Assembly (NCBI RefSeq): GCF_031845375.1
Contig: NZ_JAVREK010000004.1
Coordinates: 186,001 to 250,000 of the forward strand
Length of the DNA: 64,000 nt
DNA from: Streptomonospora wellingtoniae
GTDB taxonomy: Bacteria > Actinomycetota > Actinomycetes > Streptosporangiales > Streptosporangiaceae
Direction: 5' to 3'
Each line of letters starts with the position of its first letter. The stretch's first letter is position 1. The notes beneath the pieces are model-generated. The model made no database searches, had not been told where the DNA came from, and saw only the letters and a program-made list of their open reading frames with translations. Both the position numbers and the translations under genes were made by a program. Below, piece by piece: positions 1 through 9,145 of this stretch.

Positions 1-94
1 CACTTGTCTGGTCCTTAGGTGTATCAGGTTCTAGTCTCGTTTCCAGGCGTACCGAACCGCTCGAAGGCGCGGTATCGCGGAAGGAGAACCCCAC

Positions 95-235
95 GTGATC
101 AAAATCGTCGCCGCCTGTGTCATCGGCGCGGCCCTGGCCGGTGGACTGGCCTTCATCGGCACCACAGTCGCCACCGAGACCTCGTCGTCGGCGGAGCCGG
201 TGAACCAGTCGCTGTACAACTACGGCGACCGCTGA
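95..235 (+). CDS. DUF2613-like small membrane or exported protein
   Basis: This 46-residue protein starts at a GTG preceded by AAGGAG at 81-86. One hydrophobic segment (residues about 3-26) is followed by a short polar tail ending in YNYGDR. Mycobacterial DUF2613 proteins such as Rv0236A have the same design: a single N-terminal transmembrane segment and a terminal YGDR-like motif. Rv0236A also lies next to aftD, as this gene lies two genes upstream of an aftD homologue. The function is unknown; an accessory role in arabinan assembly is only inferred from position. The call rests on the tail motif and on synteny, because the protein is too short for stronger evidence. Confidence 0.7.
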   Translation: MIKIVAACVIGAALAGGLAFIGTTVATETSSSAEPVNQSLYNYGDR

Positions 236-483
236 CGCGGCGCGCCTCAACCCCCGGCCGAGCCCCCGCCCGGGCCGATCGACCGGACCGCCCGCCCCCG
301 GCGGCCCCGGCCCCGGGGCGGCGGGCGCGTCCGCCGCGCCGAAAGTCGCCCGCATCCCCCTGCGCGGTCCCCACCGACCCCGCCCCGGCCGTGCGCCGCC
401 TATTGCCCCGTCGTCCGGGCGCCGCACCCGGTGGCCGCCCGCTCGCCGGATGACCGGGTGCAACGGGCGGAACAGGAGAGCAT

Positions 484-1944
484 GTGGCGTTCCAGCAGAT
501 CCCCCTCTTCCCGGAGTACCCCGGGTTCGGCCCCGGGCAGCACCGGGCGTCCCCGCCCGCTGCAGCCGAGGCGGGCTTCGCCGAGGACGCGGACGTCGCC
601 CCACCGGCCCGGGACGCCGGAGGGGCCGAAACCTCCTCCGGGAACGCGCGGGAGGCGGCGGGGCCGCGGCTGGACGGCCTGCGCGCAGTCATGATCAACT
701 GGCGCGACCCCTGGCAGGCCGCGGCCGGCGGCGCCGAGGAGTACGCCTGGCGGATCAGCCGCCACCTCGCCGCCCGTGGCGCCGTGGTCGCCTTCCTCAC
801 CAGCCGTGAGCCCGGCCAGGCCCGCGTCGAGACCCGCGAGGGCATCGTCATCCGCCGCATGGGCGGGAAGTTCACCGTCTACCCGCTGGTGATGCTCTGG
901 CTGCTGCTGTGGCGCCGCGAGTTCCACGCCGCCCTCGACTGCATGAACGGCATCCCCTTCTTCTCCCGCCTGGTCCTGCCGCGCCGCACCCGGGTGATCA
1001 GCGTCGTGCACCATGTCCACGACCTCCAGTTCGACGCCTACTTCAGCCGCCCGCTGGCCTGGTTCGGCAGGTTCGTCGAGAGCGCCGTCGCCGGCCGCGT
1101 CTACCGCAACTGCCCCACCGTGACGGTCTCGGACTCCTCCCGCCGCGCGATGCGGGAGAAGCTGCGGTGGCGCGCGCCCATCACGGTCGTGCACAACGGC
1201 AGCCCGCCGCGCCAGCCGGTGGCCCCCGACCGCTTTCTCAGCGAGGCCGAGACCGGTTCGCCCGCCATCGTCAGCCTGGGCCGGCTCGTGGTGCAGAAAC
1301 GGGTCTCGCGCATCGTGGACATCGCACGCGACCTGCGCGGCTCCTATCCGCAGCTCCGTGTGCACGTGGTCGGCCGCGGGCCCGAAAGCGCGACGCTGGC
1401 GGAGCAGGTCGAGCGCGACGGGCTCTACGACCACGTCCGGCTGCACGGCTACCTGCCCGAAGAGCAGAAGAACGCCGTCCTGGCCGGATCACTGCTGCAC
1501 GTCACGGCCTCGGAGTTCGAGGGCTGGGGGCTGACCGTGATCGAGGCGGCCGGACTGGGCGTGCCCACGGTCGCCTACGATGTCGACGGCCTCCGCGACT
1601 CGGTGCGCCATGGCGAGACCGGCTGGCTGGTACGTGAGGGGGAGGAACTGAGCGACGTCGTCGCCGCGGCGCTGCGGGAGCTGAGCGACCCCGTGCGCGC
1701 CGCCCGCATCCGCCGCGCCTGCCGCGAATGGGCCGCCCGCTTCACGTGGGAGGGCAGCGGCGCGGCCATGGCCCGTCTCATCACCGGCGAGCCCGATGGC
1801 ACTCCCGCCACCGGCCGGGACGGGCTCCGCCCCCCGCCCCCCGCTGCCGCCGCCCCCGCCCGCCGCAACCGGCTGCGCGCGGACACCGCGGCCTCCCGCC
1901 CCGGTACGGGCCCCCCGACACGTTCCGCGAAGGCCGTTCGGTGA
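484..1944 (+). CDS. GT4-family glycosyltransferase
   Basis: A 486-residue predicted cytosolic glycosyltransferase with a GT-B fold. The GTG start has AGGAG at 474-478, five bases upstream. Residues 1-68 are low-complexity; the catalytic domain begins near MINWRDPW, followed by AAGGAEEY, the glycine-rich acceptor-side loop typical of GT4. The C-terminal half has EGWGLTVIEAAGLG, the EX7E retaining-transferase motif that binds the nucleotide sugar. An internal start at the Met of MINWRDPW (691) is possible, since the preceding residues look dispensable. Its stop overlaps the GTG of the aftD-like gene, so the two are probably co-translated. The donor and acceptor cannot be read from the sequence. 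Confidence 0.85.
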   Translation: MAFQQIPLFPEYPGFGPGQHRASPPAAAEAGFAEDADVAPPARDAGGAETSSGNAREAAGPRLDGLRAVMINWRDPWQAAAGGAEEYAWRISRHLAARGAVVAFLTSREPGQARVETREGIVIRRMGGKFTVYPLVMLWLLLWRREFHAALDCMNGIPFFSRLVLPRRTRVISVVHHVHDLQFDAYFSRPLAWFGRFVESAVAGRVYRNCPTVTVSDSSRRAMREKLRWRAPITVVHNGSPPRQPVAPDRFLSEAETGSPAIVSLGRLVVQKRVSRIVDIARDLRGSYPQLRVHVVGRGPESATLAEQVERDGLYDHVRLHGYLPEEQKNAVLAGSLLHVTASEFEGWGLTVIEAAGLGVPTVAYDVDGLRDSVRHGETGWLVREGEELSDVVAAALRELSDPVRAARIRRACREWAARFTWEGSGAAMARLITGEPDGTPATGRDGLRPPPPAAAAPARRNRLRADTAASRPGTGPPTRSAKAVR

Positions 1945-4900
1945 CCGACGCCCGACCCGGGGCGCGGCGCCACGACGACGAGCCTGACGCGGAACGGGCG
2001 CCGGACCGCGTCGGCGCGAACGGATCAGCAGGCTCCGACGCCGACGACAGCGCCGAGCCCGAACCCGACGGCGGTCCCGCCGTAGGCGCCCGCTTCGACA
2101 CACCCGGCACCGCCCGCGACGAGCCCGAGACGCCCGCCGAGGACACCGCCGACGACACCGCGCTGCTGCGCCGCCTCAAGCTGCTCGGCGCGAGCCTGCT
2201 GCTGTGCGGGATCGCGCTGAGTCTCGACCCCGCGAAGATCGTCGGCGACACCAAGATCGACCTGACGGTCAACCCCTTCGGCTTCCTGCAGCGCGCCCTC
2301 CACCTGTGGGACCCCTCCTACTTCGGCCAGCTGCAGAACCAGGCCTACGGCTACTTCTTTCCCAACGGCCCCTTCCACGCGCTGCTGATCGCCCTGGACA
2401 TGCCCGAGTGGCTGGTCCAGCGCGTGTGGATGTCGGTGCTGCTGTGTGCGGCGTTCCTGGGTGTCGTCAAGCTCGCCGAGGCGCTGGGCATCGGCTCCCT
2501 GCACACCCGCATCCTGGCGGGTGCCGCCTACGCCCTCGCCCCGCGTGTGCTGACCCTGCTTTCCTACAACTCCGCCGAGCTGCAGCCGATGATGCTGCTG
2601 CCGTGGATCGTGCTCCCCCTGGTGTACGGCACACGGCACGGCCGCCCGCCGATGCGCATGGCGATGCTGTCGGCCCTGGCGTTCCTGTTCTGCGGCGGCA
2701 CCAACGCCGCCTCCGAGCTGGCCGTGCTCGTGGTGCCCTTGGTCTACCTGCTCACCCGCGCCCGCGGGCCGCGCAAGCGGCGGCTGCTGGCCTGGTGGCT
2801 GGCGGCGCTGTTCCTGGCGTCGTTCTGGTGGATGGTCCCCCTGCTGATCATGGGCCGCTACGTGTTCTCGTTCATGCCCTACACCGAGGACGCGGCCACC
2901 ACCACCGGCGTAACGACGCTGACCAACGCGCTGCGCGGCGCCGACAACTGGATGGGCTACGTGCCCGTGCCCGGCCAGCCCGCGCTGCCCGCCGGCGCCG
3001 AGCTGTCCACCGACCCGTGGATGGCCGCGGCCACCGCCTTGGTCGCCGGCCTCGGCCTGGCCGGGCTGGTCAACCGGGGCACGCCCGAGCGGCTCTTCCT
3101 GATCACCACGCTGCTCACCGGTACGGCGATCGTCGTCGCCGGCTATACGGGCACGTTGACCGGACCCTTCGCCGAGACGATGCGCGACCTGCTGAACGGC
3201 GCGCTGAGCCCGTTCCGCAACATCCACAAGTTCGACGCGCTCATCCGGCTTCCCGTCGTGCTCGGCCTGGCCCATCTGCCCGTCGTCCTCGCCCGCGACA
3301 CCGCCGACCGCCGGGCCCGGAGCCCTCGCGCAGAACCCGCCCCGATGCGCGGGGGCCTGGCGGCGCGCCTTCTGGCGGGCGCCCGCGGCGCCGGGCACGA
3401 AGGCGGAGGGTCCGCCACCGTGCCCCCGCCCGGCACCGTCTACCGCGCCTCGGCCGCCGTGTGCGCGCTGGCACTGGCCGCGACGCTGACCCCCGTGGCC
3501 ACGGTCGGCGTCGCCACCCCCGGCGGGTTCGAGCGGATCCCCGGCTACTGGTACGAGGCCGCGCGCTGGCTGGACTCCCACAACCGCTCCGGCACGACCA
3601 TGGCGGTCCCCGGCTCCGCCCGCGGCGAGTACACGTGGGGCCGCCCGATGGACGAGCCGATGCAGCCCCTGATGGAGACGGCCTGGGCCAACCACCAGAT
3701 CATCCCGTGGGGGTCGGCCGGCGTCTCCCGGCTCAACCATGAGATCGACCAGCGCATCTCCTCCGGCCGCGGTTCGGCGGGGCTCACCGCCACCCTGGCC
3801 CGCATGGGCGTCACCCACCTGCTGGTGCGCAACGACCTGGAGCGCGAGAGCCTCAACGGCGGCTGGCCCGCCCGCGTGCACCAGGCGCTGGCCGACTCGC
3901 CGGGCATCACGCGCGCGGCCTCGTTCGGCCCCGAGGTCGGATCCGCCGACAGCGGGCAGGCCTCGCTCTGGTACGACCAGCCCTACCGGTCGCTGGACGT
4001 CTACACCGTCGACGGCGCGGCACCCCGGGTGGGGACGGTCCCCGCCGACGAGGCGGTGCGGGTCGCCGGCGGCCCTGAGGCGCTGCTCGACCTCGCCGAG
4101 CAGGGCATGCTCCCCGGCGACCGCCCGGTGATCGTCGGCGACGACCCCGGAGCCGAGGACATCGCCGCCGAGGACACGGTGGTCACCGACACCGCCCGCC
4201 GCCGGGAGGTCGTCTACTCCGACGTCCGGCGCAACGCCGGCAACACCCTGACCGCCGAGGAGGACCGGCGCGAGGCCCCGGCGCCCGACATCGCCGACCC
4301 CGCCTGGAACGGCTACACCACGGTCGCCCGCTACGAAGGTGTCTCCGACGTCTCCGCCTCCTCCTCCGAGGCCGGCTCCGGCGCACTGCCCTCCGCCCGC
4401 GACCCCGGCCGGATGCCCTTCGCCGCGCTGGACGACGCCCTGGACACCTCGTGGCGCTCCAGCGCGTTCGCCGGGGCCGTGGGCGAGTGGCTGGAGATCG
4501 AGTTCGAGGAGCCGCGCGAGGTCGGCCGGCTGTCCATCGCCTTCGAGCAGATGTCCGGCGAACCGCCACCGGCCCGCATCAGCCTGATCACCGACGACGA
4601 CCGCACCAGCGCACCCGTCGCACCGACCGAGGACCCGCAGGAGTTCGCCGCACCCGCCGGCGAGACCTCCACGCTGCGCATCCGCGTCGACGAGCTCGCC
4701 TGGGAGCCGGAGTACCGGTTCGGCACCCGGGTCGGCATCACCAGCGTGACGGTGCCCGGCCTGGAGGCCGAGCGCACGCTGAGCGTGCCCGGGGTCCCGG
4801 GCGCCGGGACGTTCCTCTTCACCGGCTCCACCGGGACCGTGCCCGGCTGCATGGAGGGCTCGCGGGTGTGGGTGTGCAACCCCGACCTGGCGGTCCAGGG

Positions 4901-6704
4901 CGAGGGCGCCTACACCTTCGACCGGAGCTTCGCGATGACCGGCCGGGCCGCGAACGGCGAGCACACCGTCAACGGGCACGCCGTGGCCACCGACCCCCAC
5001 GACGTGGAGAACGCCGCCAACCGCTCCGGCGGCTACCCCAAGGTGACCTCCTCCTCCACCTCCGTGGACCACCCCGCCGCGATGGGGCGCAACGCCTTCG
5101 ACGACGACGAAGCCACCGTGTGGTACCCGAGCCCCGACGAGGACGAGCCCTGGCTCGACGCGGAGCTGAAGGAGCGCACCGAGATCGGTGGGCTGCGGGT
5201 GGACTTCCCCGGCGGCGCCGCCGCGCCGGTCGAGGTCACCGTCGAGGCCGGAGGCACCGTCCGCAGCGGATGGCTGGACGGCAGCGGGTGGCTGGGCTTC
5301 GACCCGGTGACCGCCGACCGCCTGCGCATCTCCTTCGACCCGCCTGCGGGGCAGCCGCTGGAGGTCGGGCGCGTCGCGCTGCCGGACGTGGAGGCGCTGC
5401 CGCCTGTCGAGGGCGGCGAGGCCGCCACCCCCTGCGGCCTGGGCCCGGTGCTGCGGGTCAACGGCGAGCGGGTGGAGACCCGCATCGTGTCGGGCACGCT
5501 GGAGGACCGGGCCGCCGGCCGCCCGCTGCCCTACGAGAGCTGCTCGGACGTGCCGGTGCGCGAGGGCGGGAACCGCCTCGTGGTCGAACCCGGCGACCAG
5601 TACCGGGTGCGCTCGGCGGTGCTGAGCGGGGCCGACTCCGCCCTGCCCGCAGTGAAACCGCAGGGTTCGCAGGGCGCGGAGGACTCCGGTGCCGCCGACG
5701 GCGGATCCGGTGAGGGCGGATCCGGCTCCGCCGAGGTGGAGACGGCCGGCGTCGCGGCGGTTTCGGGCTGGGGCAGCAGTGAGCGCCGCGTCACCGTCGA
5801 CGCCGGCGGGGACAGGTTCCTCGTCGTCAACGAGAACTTCAACGAGGGCTGGCGGGCGACGGTCGACGGGCGCGAGGCCCCACTGGAGCCGGTGCGCCTG
5901 GACGGCTGGAAGCAGGCGTGGCGGCTGCCCGCGGGCACCTCCGGCCAGGTGACCCTCAGCTATACGCCGGACGCGGCCTACCACGCCGCCTTGGCGCTCG
6001 GCGCCGCGTTCGCCCTGGTGGTGGCGGTACTCGCGCTCCGTCGCCCCGTCGGCGAGCGGAACGCCGCCCGCGCCCGGCGGCGCGCGCGCCGCACGGCCGC
6101 GGGCGAGCCCGCGCCCGAGGTCCGGCCGGTCCTGGGCCGCGCGGCCGCGCTGCCGACCGCGGTCCCCGGGCGCCTCCCGCGCCCCGCACTGGTGCCCCTC
6201 GGGGTGGTCTACGGACTGTGGGTGGGCGGCGCCGCCGGCGCCGGTGCCGTGGGCGGCGCGCTGCTGCTGGTGTGGTGGCTGGGCCGCACCCCGTCGCGGT
6301 CCCTGCGCCACGCCAGGCCCGAGCGCCCGGCGCTGGGCGGTCGGCTGCTGCAGGTGCTGGCGGGCCCCTGGACCGTGGTGGTGTGCATCGCCGGCGCCGG
6401 CGTGTGCCTGGGCGCGGGCACCTACCTGGCGCACCAGATGCCCTTCCACGACCTCAGCGACCTGCTGAGTGAACCGCTGCGTGAATGGGTGCCCCAGGCG
6501 CTGTGCCTGCCCGCGCTGGCGCGGCTGGTGGTCGCCGTGGGCGAGCTGCTCGGACCGGCCCGCGAGACGGCACGGGAGGCCCCGCCCGCAGGGGGCGCGG
6601 CCGCGGGCGGCCCCGCCGATGCGGGCGCGTCCGACGGCGGCCACCGCGATGCGCCGGAGCCGGCCGGCGAGCAGCAGGCGGCCGCCGAGGAGGTGCGCAC
6701 ATGA
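1941..6704 (+). CDS. aftD: AftD-like alpha-(1->3)-arabinofuranosyltransferase (DUF3367)
   Basis: A 1587-residue multi-domain membrane glycosyltransferase. In mycobacteria AftD adds alpha-1,3-arabinofuranose branches using decaprenyl-phosphoryl-arabinose as donor. The GTG at 1941 overlaps the upstream stop; a longer in-frame extension back to 1728 overlaps the GT4 gene and is rejected. After a disordered acidic N-terminus (about 75 residues), a GT-C type multi-pass region includes the family-like FWWMVPLLIMGRY segment. Two discoidin-like (F5/8 type C) carbohydrate-binding domains follow, with signatures LDDALDTSWRSS and FDDDEATVWY. A C-terminal membrane segment group ends the protein. The stop overlaps the next gene (ATGA). 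The exact linkage made here is unproven, because this genus-level background may not make mycobacterial arabinan. Confidence 0.88.
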   Translation: MTDARPGARRHDDEPDAERAPDRVGANGSAGSDADDSAEPEPDGGPAVGARFDTPGTARDEPETPAEDTADDTALLRRLKLLGASLLLCGIALSLDPAKIVGDTKIDLTVNPFGFLQRALHLWDPSYFGQLQNQAYGYFFPNGPFHALLIALDMPEWLVQRVWMSVLLCAAFLGVVKLAEALGIGSLHTRILAGAAYALAPRVLTLLSYNSAELQPMMLLPWIVLPLVYGTRHGRPPMRMAMLSALAFLFCGGTNAASELAVLVVPLVYLLTRARGPRKRRLLAWWLAALFLASFWWMVPLLIMGRYVFSFMPYTEDAATTTGVTTLTNALRGADNWMGYVPVPGQPALPAGAELSTDPWMAAATALVAGLGLAGLVNRGTPERLFLITTLLTGTAIVVAGYTGTLTGPFAETMRDLLNGALSPFRNIHKFDALIRLPVVLGLAHLPVVLARDTADRRARSPRAEPAPMRGGLAARLLAGARGAGHEGGGSATVPPPGTVYRASAAVCALALAATLTPVATVGVATPGGFERIPGYWYEAARWLDSHNRSGTTMAVPGSARGEYTWGRPMDEPMQPLMETAWANHQIIPWGSAGVSRLNHEIDQRISSGRGSAGLTATLARMGVTHLLVRNDLERESLNGGWPARVHQALADSPGITRAASFGPEVGSADSGQASLWYDQPYRSLDVYTVDGAAPRVGTVPADEAVRVAGGPEALLDLAEQGMLPGDRPVIVGDDPGAEDIAAEDTVVTDTARRREVVYSDVRRNAGNTLTAEEDRREAPAPDIADPAWNGYTTVARYEGVSDVSASSSEAGSGALPSARDPGRMPFAALDDALDTSWRSSAFAGAVGEWLEIEFEEPREVGRLSIAFEQMSGEPPPARISLITDDDRTSAPVAPTEDPQEFAAPAGETSTLRIRVDELAWEPEYRFGTRVGITSVTVPGLEAERTLSVPGVPGAGTFLFTGSTGTVPGCMEGSRVWVCNPDLAVQGEGAYTFDRSFAMTGRAANGEHTVNGHAVATDPHDVENAANRSGGYPKVTSSSTSVDHPAAMGRNAFDDDEATVWYPSPDEDEPWLDAELKERTEIGGLRVDFPGGAAAPVEVTVEAGGTVRSGWLDGSGWLGFDPVTADRLRISFDPPAGQPLEVGRVALPDVEALPPVEGGEAATPCGLGPVLRVNGERVETRIVSGTLEDRAAGRPLPYESCSDVPVREGGNRLVVEPGDQYRVRSAVLSGADSALPAVKPQGSQGAEDSGAADGGSGEGGSGSAEVETAGVAAVSGWGSSERRVTVDAGGDRFLVVNENFNEGWRATVDGREAPLEPVRLDGWKQAWRLPAGTSGQVTLSYTPDAAYHAALALGAAFALVVAVLALRRPVGERNAARARRRARRTAAGEPAPEVRPVLGRAAALPTAVPGRLPRPALVPLGVVYGLWVGGAAGAGAVGGALLLVWWLGRTPSRSLRHARPERPALGGRLLQVLAGPWTVVVCIAGAGVCLGAGTYLAHQMPFHDLSDLLSEPLREWVPQALCLPALARLVVAVGELLGPARETAREAPPAGGAAAGGPADAGASDGGHRDAPEPAGEQQAAAEEVRT

Positions 6705-7780
6705 GCGGGTCCGCGGCCGGGGCTGCCGTAGCCGCGTCACCCGGCCCGGGGCCCGCGGGGGCCGCCGCCGGGCGGGGCCCGGGCGGCCGCGGCAGGGGCC
6801 GCCGCGCATCGGCGGCACTCGCGCGCAACGGGCGGCTGATCGCCGTGGCCGCGGCGGCGTTCCTGCTCACCGCCGCGCCGATGCTGCGCTTCTACGTCGC
6901 CGGGGAACTGGAGCGCATTCCCGCCCGGATCGACCTGACCATGCGGCTGTCCGACGACTCCGCCGCCTACCTCGACACCGGCACCTGGGAGACGGTGCGC
7001 GACACCGAAGTGGAGCGCACCACCCGCGTGGAGGGCGGCTTCGCGCCCGGCAACCCCGACTGGACCACCTGGGGCGTGTCGACGTCGACGGCCGCCCGCG
7101 GCACGACGCTGTCCCACAGCCACCGCCGGGTCGTCGTGGACCGCGACACGGGAACGGCGGTCAACTGCTGCGGCGAGCACGTCGACGGCGACCGGGCCGT
7201 CCGCCAGGCCGGCTTGGTGCTGCTGTGGCCGGCGGGCGGCGGCTGGCGGGAGTACCCCTTCTACGACGCCGACATCCGCGCGGCGCCCCCCATGGTCCTC
7301 GACGACCGCGACCGGGTCGGCGGGCTGGCCGTGCGCCGCTACGTCCAGCGCTTCGACGCCACGCAGCTCCCCGACTCCTCCCGCCCCGTGCCCGCGCGGG
7401 CGCTGGGCCTGGAGGAGCCCGGCACGGTCCAGGCCAACCGCTGGCTGGAGCTGGAGCGGACCTACTGGGTCGAGCCGGTCACCGGCCGCGTGGTCGACGC
7501 CCGCGAGGTACGCCGCGAGACGCTGCGGCCGGAGAACGGCGGCGGAAGCAGGGTCCTCCTCGACGCCGACCTGCGGATGGCCGGCGAACTGGTCCAGGCC
7601 CGGGTCCGCGAGGTCGAGGAGCTGCGCACGCTGCTGGAGGCGGTTCGCACCTGGCTGCCGACCGGACTCGGCGCGGCGGGCGGCCTGCTGTGCCTGGCGG
7701 CCGCCGTCCGCGAGCTGCGCGCCCGCCGCGCCGCGCCGACCGCGGAGGGCGGCGGAGAGGTTGACCTCAAGCTTGATTGA
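6701..7780 (+). CDS. DUF3068 (PorA-family) membrane protein, paralogue 1
   Basis: A 359-residue protein whose ATG overlaps the aftD stop. A basic, low-complexity N-terminus precedes one membrane segment ending in TAAPMLRFY. A large presumably extracytoplasmic domain follows, then a second hydrophobic segment near residues 315-340. The DUF3068 hallmarks are the APMLRF start, a double cysteine (Cys156-Cys157, in VNCCGEH) and TYWVEPVTGRV. The family is annotated as porin PorA-like, but a pore function is not established for this protein. A second DUF3068 gene lies at 13791 in front of the polyprenyl-phosphoryl-arabinose genes, so both copies are tied to the same glycan locus. Confidence 0.85.
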   Translation: MSGSAAGAAVAASPGPGPAGAAAGRGPGGRGRGRRASAALARNGRLIAVAAAAFLLTAAPMLRFYVAGELERIPARIDLTMRLSDDSAAYLDTGTWETVRDTEVERTTRVEGGFAPGNPDWTTWGVSTSTAARGTTLSHSHRRVVVDRDTGTAVNCCGEHVDGDRAVRQAGLVLLWPAGGGWREYPFYDADIRAAPPMVLDDRDRVGGLAVRRYVQRFDATQLPDSSRPVPARALGLEEPGTVQANRWLELERTYWVEPVTGRVVDAREVRRETLRPENGGGSRVLLDADLRMAGELVQARVREVEELRTLLEAVRTWLPTGLGAAGGLLCLAAAVRELRARRAAPTAEGGGEVDLKLD

Positions 7781-7851
7781 GATTCTACGTTCGCGGTAGA
7801 CCGGTCCCGCATTGCCGGGACACCCCGCCGAGCGTGAGGAGACGCGGCGCC

Positions 7852-8272
7852 ATGCCATTCACCGAACACGAGCGCGCCTACCTGGACTCCCAGCACATCG
7901 GTCGGCTGTCGACCGCCGGCCCGCGCGGTCCGCACACCCGGCCCGTGGGATTCGTGCTCAACGACGACGGCACGGTCGACATCGGCGGGATCGCGCTGTC
8001 GACCACCCGCAAGTACCGCAACATCGAGGAACGCCCCGGCGCCGAGGTCTCCTTCCTCGTCGACGATCTGGAGCCCGAAGGGCCCGGCGCGATCGCACCC
8101 GGGTGGGGCAGGGGAGTGGAGATCCGCGGCAGTGCCGAACTGCTCACCGACACCGACCCGCCCATCGCCCCCGGCGCGTTCAGCCGCGACGCGCCGCATC
8201 ATCAGCTGGCACATGAACCCCGAGACCCCCGAACTGCACGGGCGCAGCGGCACAGCACCGCCGATCTTGTAG
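7852..8272 (+). pseudogene. PPOX-class F420-dependent oxidoreductase, frameshifted
   Basis: The reading frame starts at an ATG with GAGGAG upstream and encodes a small split-barrel flavin/F420-binding protein (FTEHERAYL, HIGRLST, DIGGIALSTTRKYRNI). It is intact for 113 residues, to FSRD at 8188-8190. The expected C-terminal end, RRIISW followed by HMNPETPELHGRSG, continues in another frame from 8192 and ends at a TAG at 8270-8272. About seven residues (the usual IIRIHP-type strand) also appear to be missing at the junction, so this looks like a small deletion causing a frameshift, not a simple base-calling slip. The recovered stop lies inside the left arm of a 55-bp palindromic repeat. Read without the shift, the frame runs on through unrelated sequence to 8787. 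Confidence 0.72.
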
Positions 8273-8317
8273 CCATCGCAAACGGAAACCGTTTTCCTTC
8301 ACGACAGCTACAAGATC
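8263..8317 (+). repeat. 55-bp nested palindromic element, copy 1
   Basis: Outer arms GATCTTGTAGC (8263-8273) and GCTACAAGATC (8307-8317) are perfect inverted repeats. Inside them lies a second hairpin, GGAAA-CCGT-TTTCC. The element is followed by AACGGGGGTT, as in copy 3. It sits between the 3' ends of the convergent PPOX pseudogene and a methyltransferase gene, and its left arm supplies the recovered PPOX stop codon. Copies 2 and 3 are at 47278 and 62967 in the same orientation. Confidence 0.9.
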
Positions 8318-8332
8318 AACGGGGGTTCGAGG

Positions 8333-9145
8333 CTAGGTGCGCTTCCGCAGCACGAGCAGCAGGTTCCAGGTGGCCACCTCGCGTACCAGCGGAACGCGCA
8401 CCACGGGCTTGGCCCAGCGGGGCAGGTAGCGCGGGAGCACGTCGACGACCTCGGCGTCGGGGCGGGTCCGCACCCAGCGGATCATCTCCGCCGCCGAGAC
8501 CGCGAACATGGTGCGGCCGAAGTCGTTCTTGGGGCGGCGCCCGGTGCGCCGGGCGAACCGCTCCGCGGCGTAGCGGCCGCCCAGATAGTGCCAGGGCGAG
8601 GTCTCGTGGCCGCCCCACGGCGACAGCCACAGGGTGTAGGAGAGGTAGACCAGTCCGCCCGGGCGGGTGGCGCGCACCATCTCCGCGGCCATGCCGGGCG
8701 GGTCGGGCACGTGCTCCAGCACGTTGGAGGAGAAGCACACGTCTGCCGATCCGGTGCGGACCGGCAGCCGCAGCGCGCTGCCCATGACGGCGGACTGGGG
8801 CAGCAGCCCGTCGCGCAGCCGCAGCTCGGCGGGGTCGGCGTCCACGCACACGCTGCGGGCTCCGGCCGCGCGCAGCGCGTCGGCGAAGTATCCTGGCCCG
8901 CCGCCGACGTCGACCACCACCGCGCCGTCCAGACGGGTGTAGGACCGCAGCTGGGCGACCGTGTCGCGCGCCAGCGTGCCGTAGAAGCGGTCGGGGTCGG
9001 TCTGCTCCTTGCGGAAGGCCGCGAACAGCGCCGCGGACCGCGCCAGCGTCGCCCGGAAAGGCGCGGCCGCGGCACCCCGGCCCGCCGGAAGGCCCGCTTC
9101 CCCGCCCGCGCCGGACCGCGCGTCTCCGTCGTGTTCGCCGGTCAC
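8333..9145 (-). CDS. Class I SAM-dependent methyltransferase
   Basis: A 270-residue protein starting at a GTG that overlaps the stop of the upstream methyltransferase gene. The Rossmann-fold motif I is VVDVGGGPGYF, followed by the acidic motif VCVDAD and the post-II region FSSNVLEHVPDP, all typical of methyltransferase type 11 proteins. The N-terminal 60 residues are low-complexity. A GTGA overlap makes it the second gene of a two-methyltransferase operon reading away from the GT-C-like gene at 10064. The methyl acceptor cannot be predicted; location suggests a sugar or lipid of the envelope glycan, as an inference only. Confidence 0.85.
   Translation of the reverse strand: MTGEHDGDARSGAGGEAGLPAGRGAAAAPFRATLARSAALFAAFRKEQTDPDRFYGTLARDTVAQLRSYTRLDGAVVVDVGGGPGYFADALRAAGARSVCVDADPAELRLRDGLLPQSAVMGSALRLPVRTGSADVCFSSNVLEHVPDPPGMAAEMVRATRPGGLVYLSYTLWLSPWGGHETSPWHYLGGRYAAERFARRTGRRPKNDFGRTMFAVSAAEMIRWVRTRPDAEVVDVLPRYLPRWAKPVVRVPLVREVATWNLLLVLRKRT

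Noticed and set aside
2025..6818. A 1597-codon open frame on the minus strand opposite aftD
   Set aside because: It is a shadow of the GC-rich codon structure: no family motifs, low-complexity translation and complete overlap with a well-supported gene. Similar long antisense frames oppose most large genes here.
8263..8317. CRISPR-like or tRNA-like interpretation of the palindromic element
   Set aside because: The copies are single and tens of kilobases apart, with no spacers. The fold is a nested hairpin, not a cloverleaf.
7852..8787. Reading the PPOX gene as one long protein of 312 residues
   Set aside because: After the break near 8190 the translation loses family similarity and crosses the repeat and the antisense strand of a methyltransferase gene.
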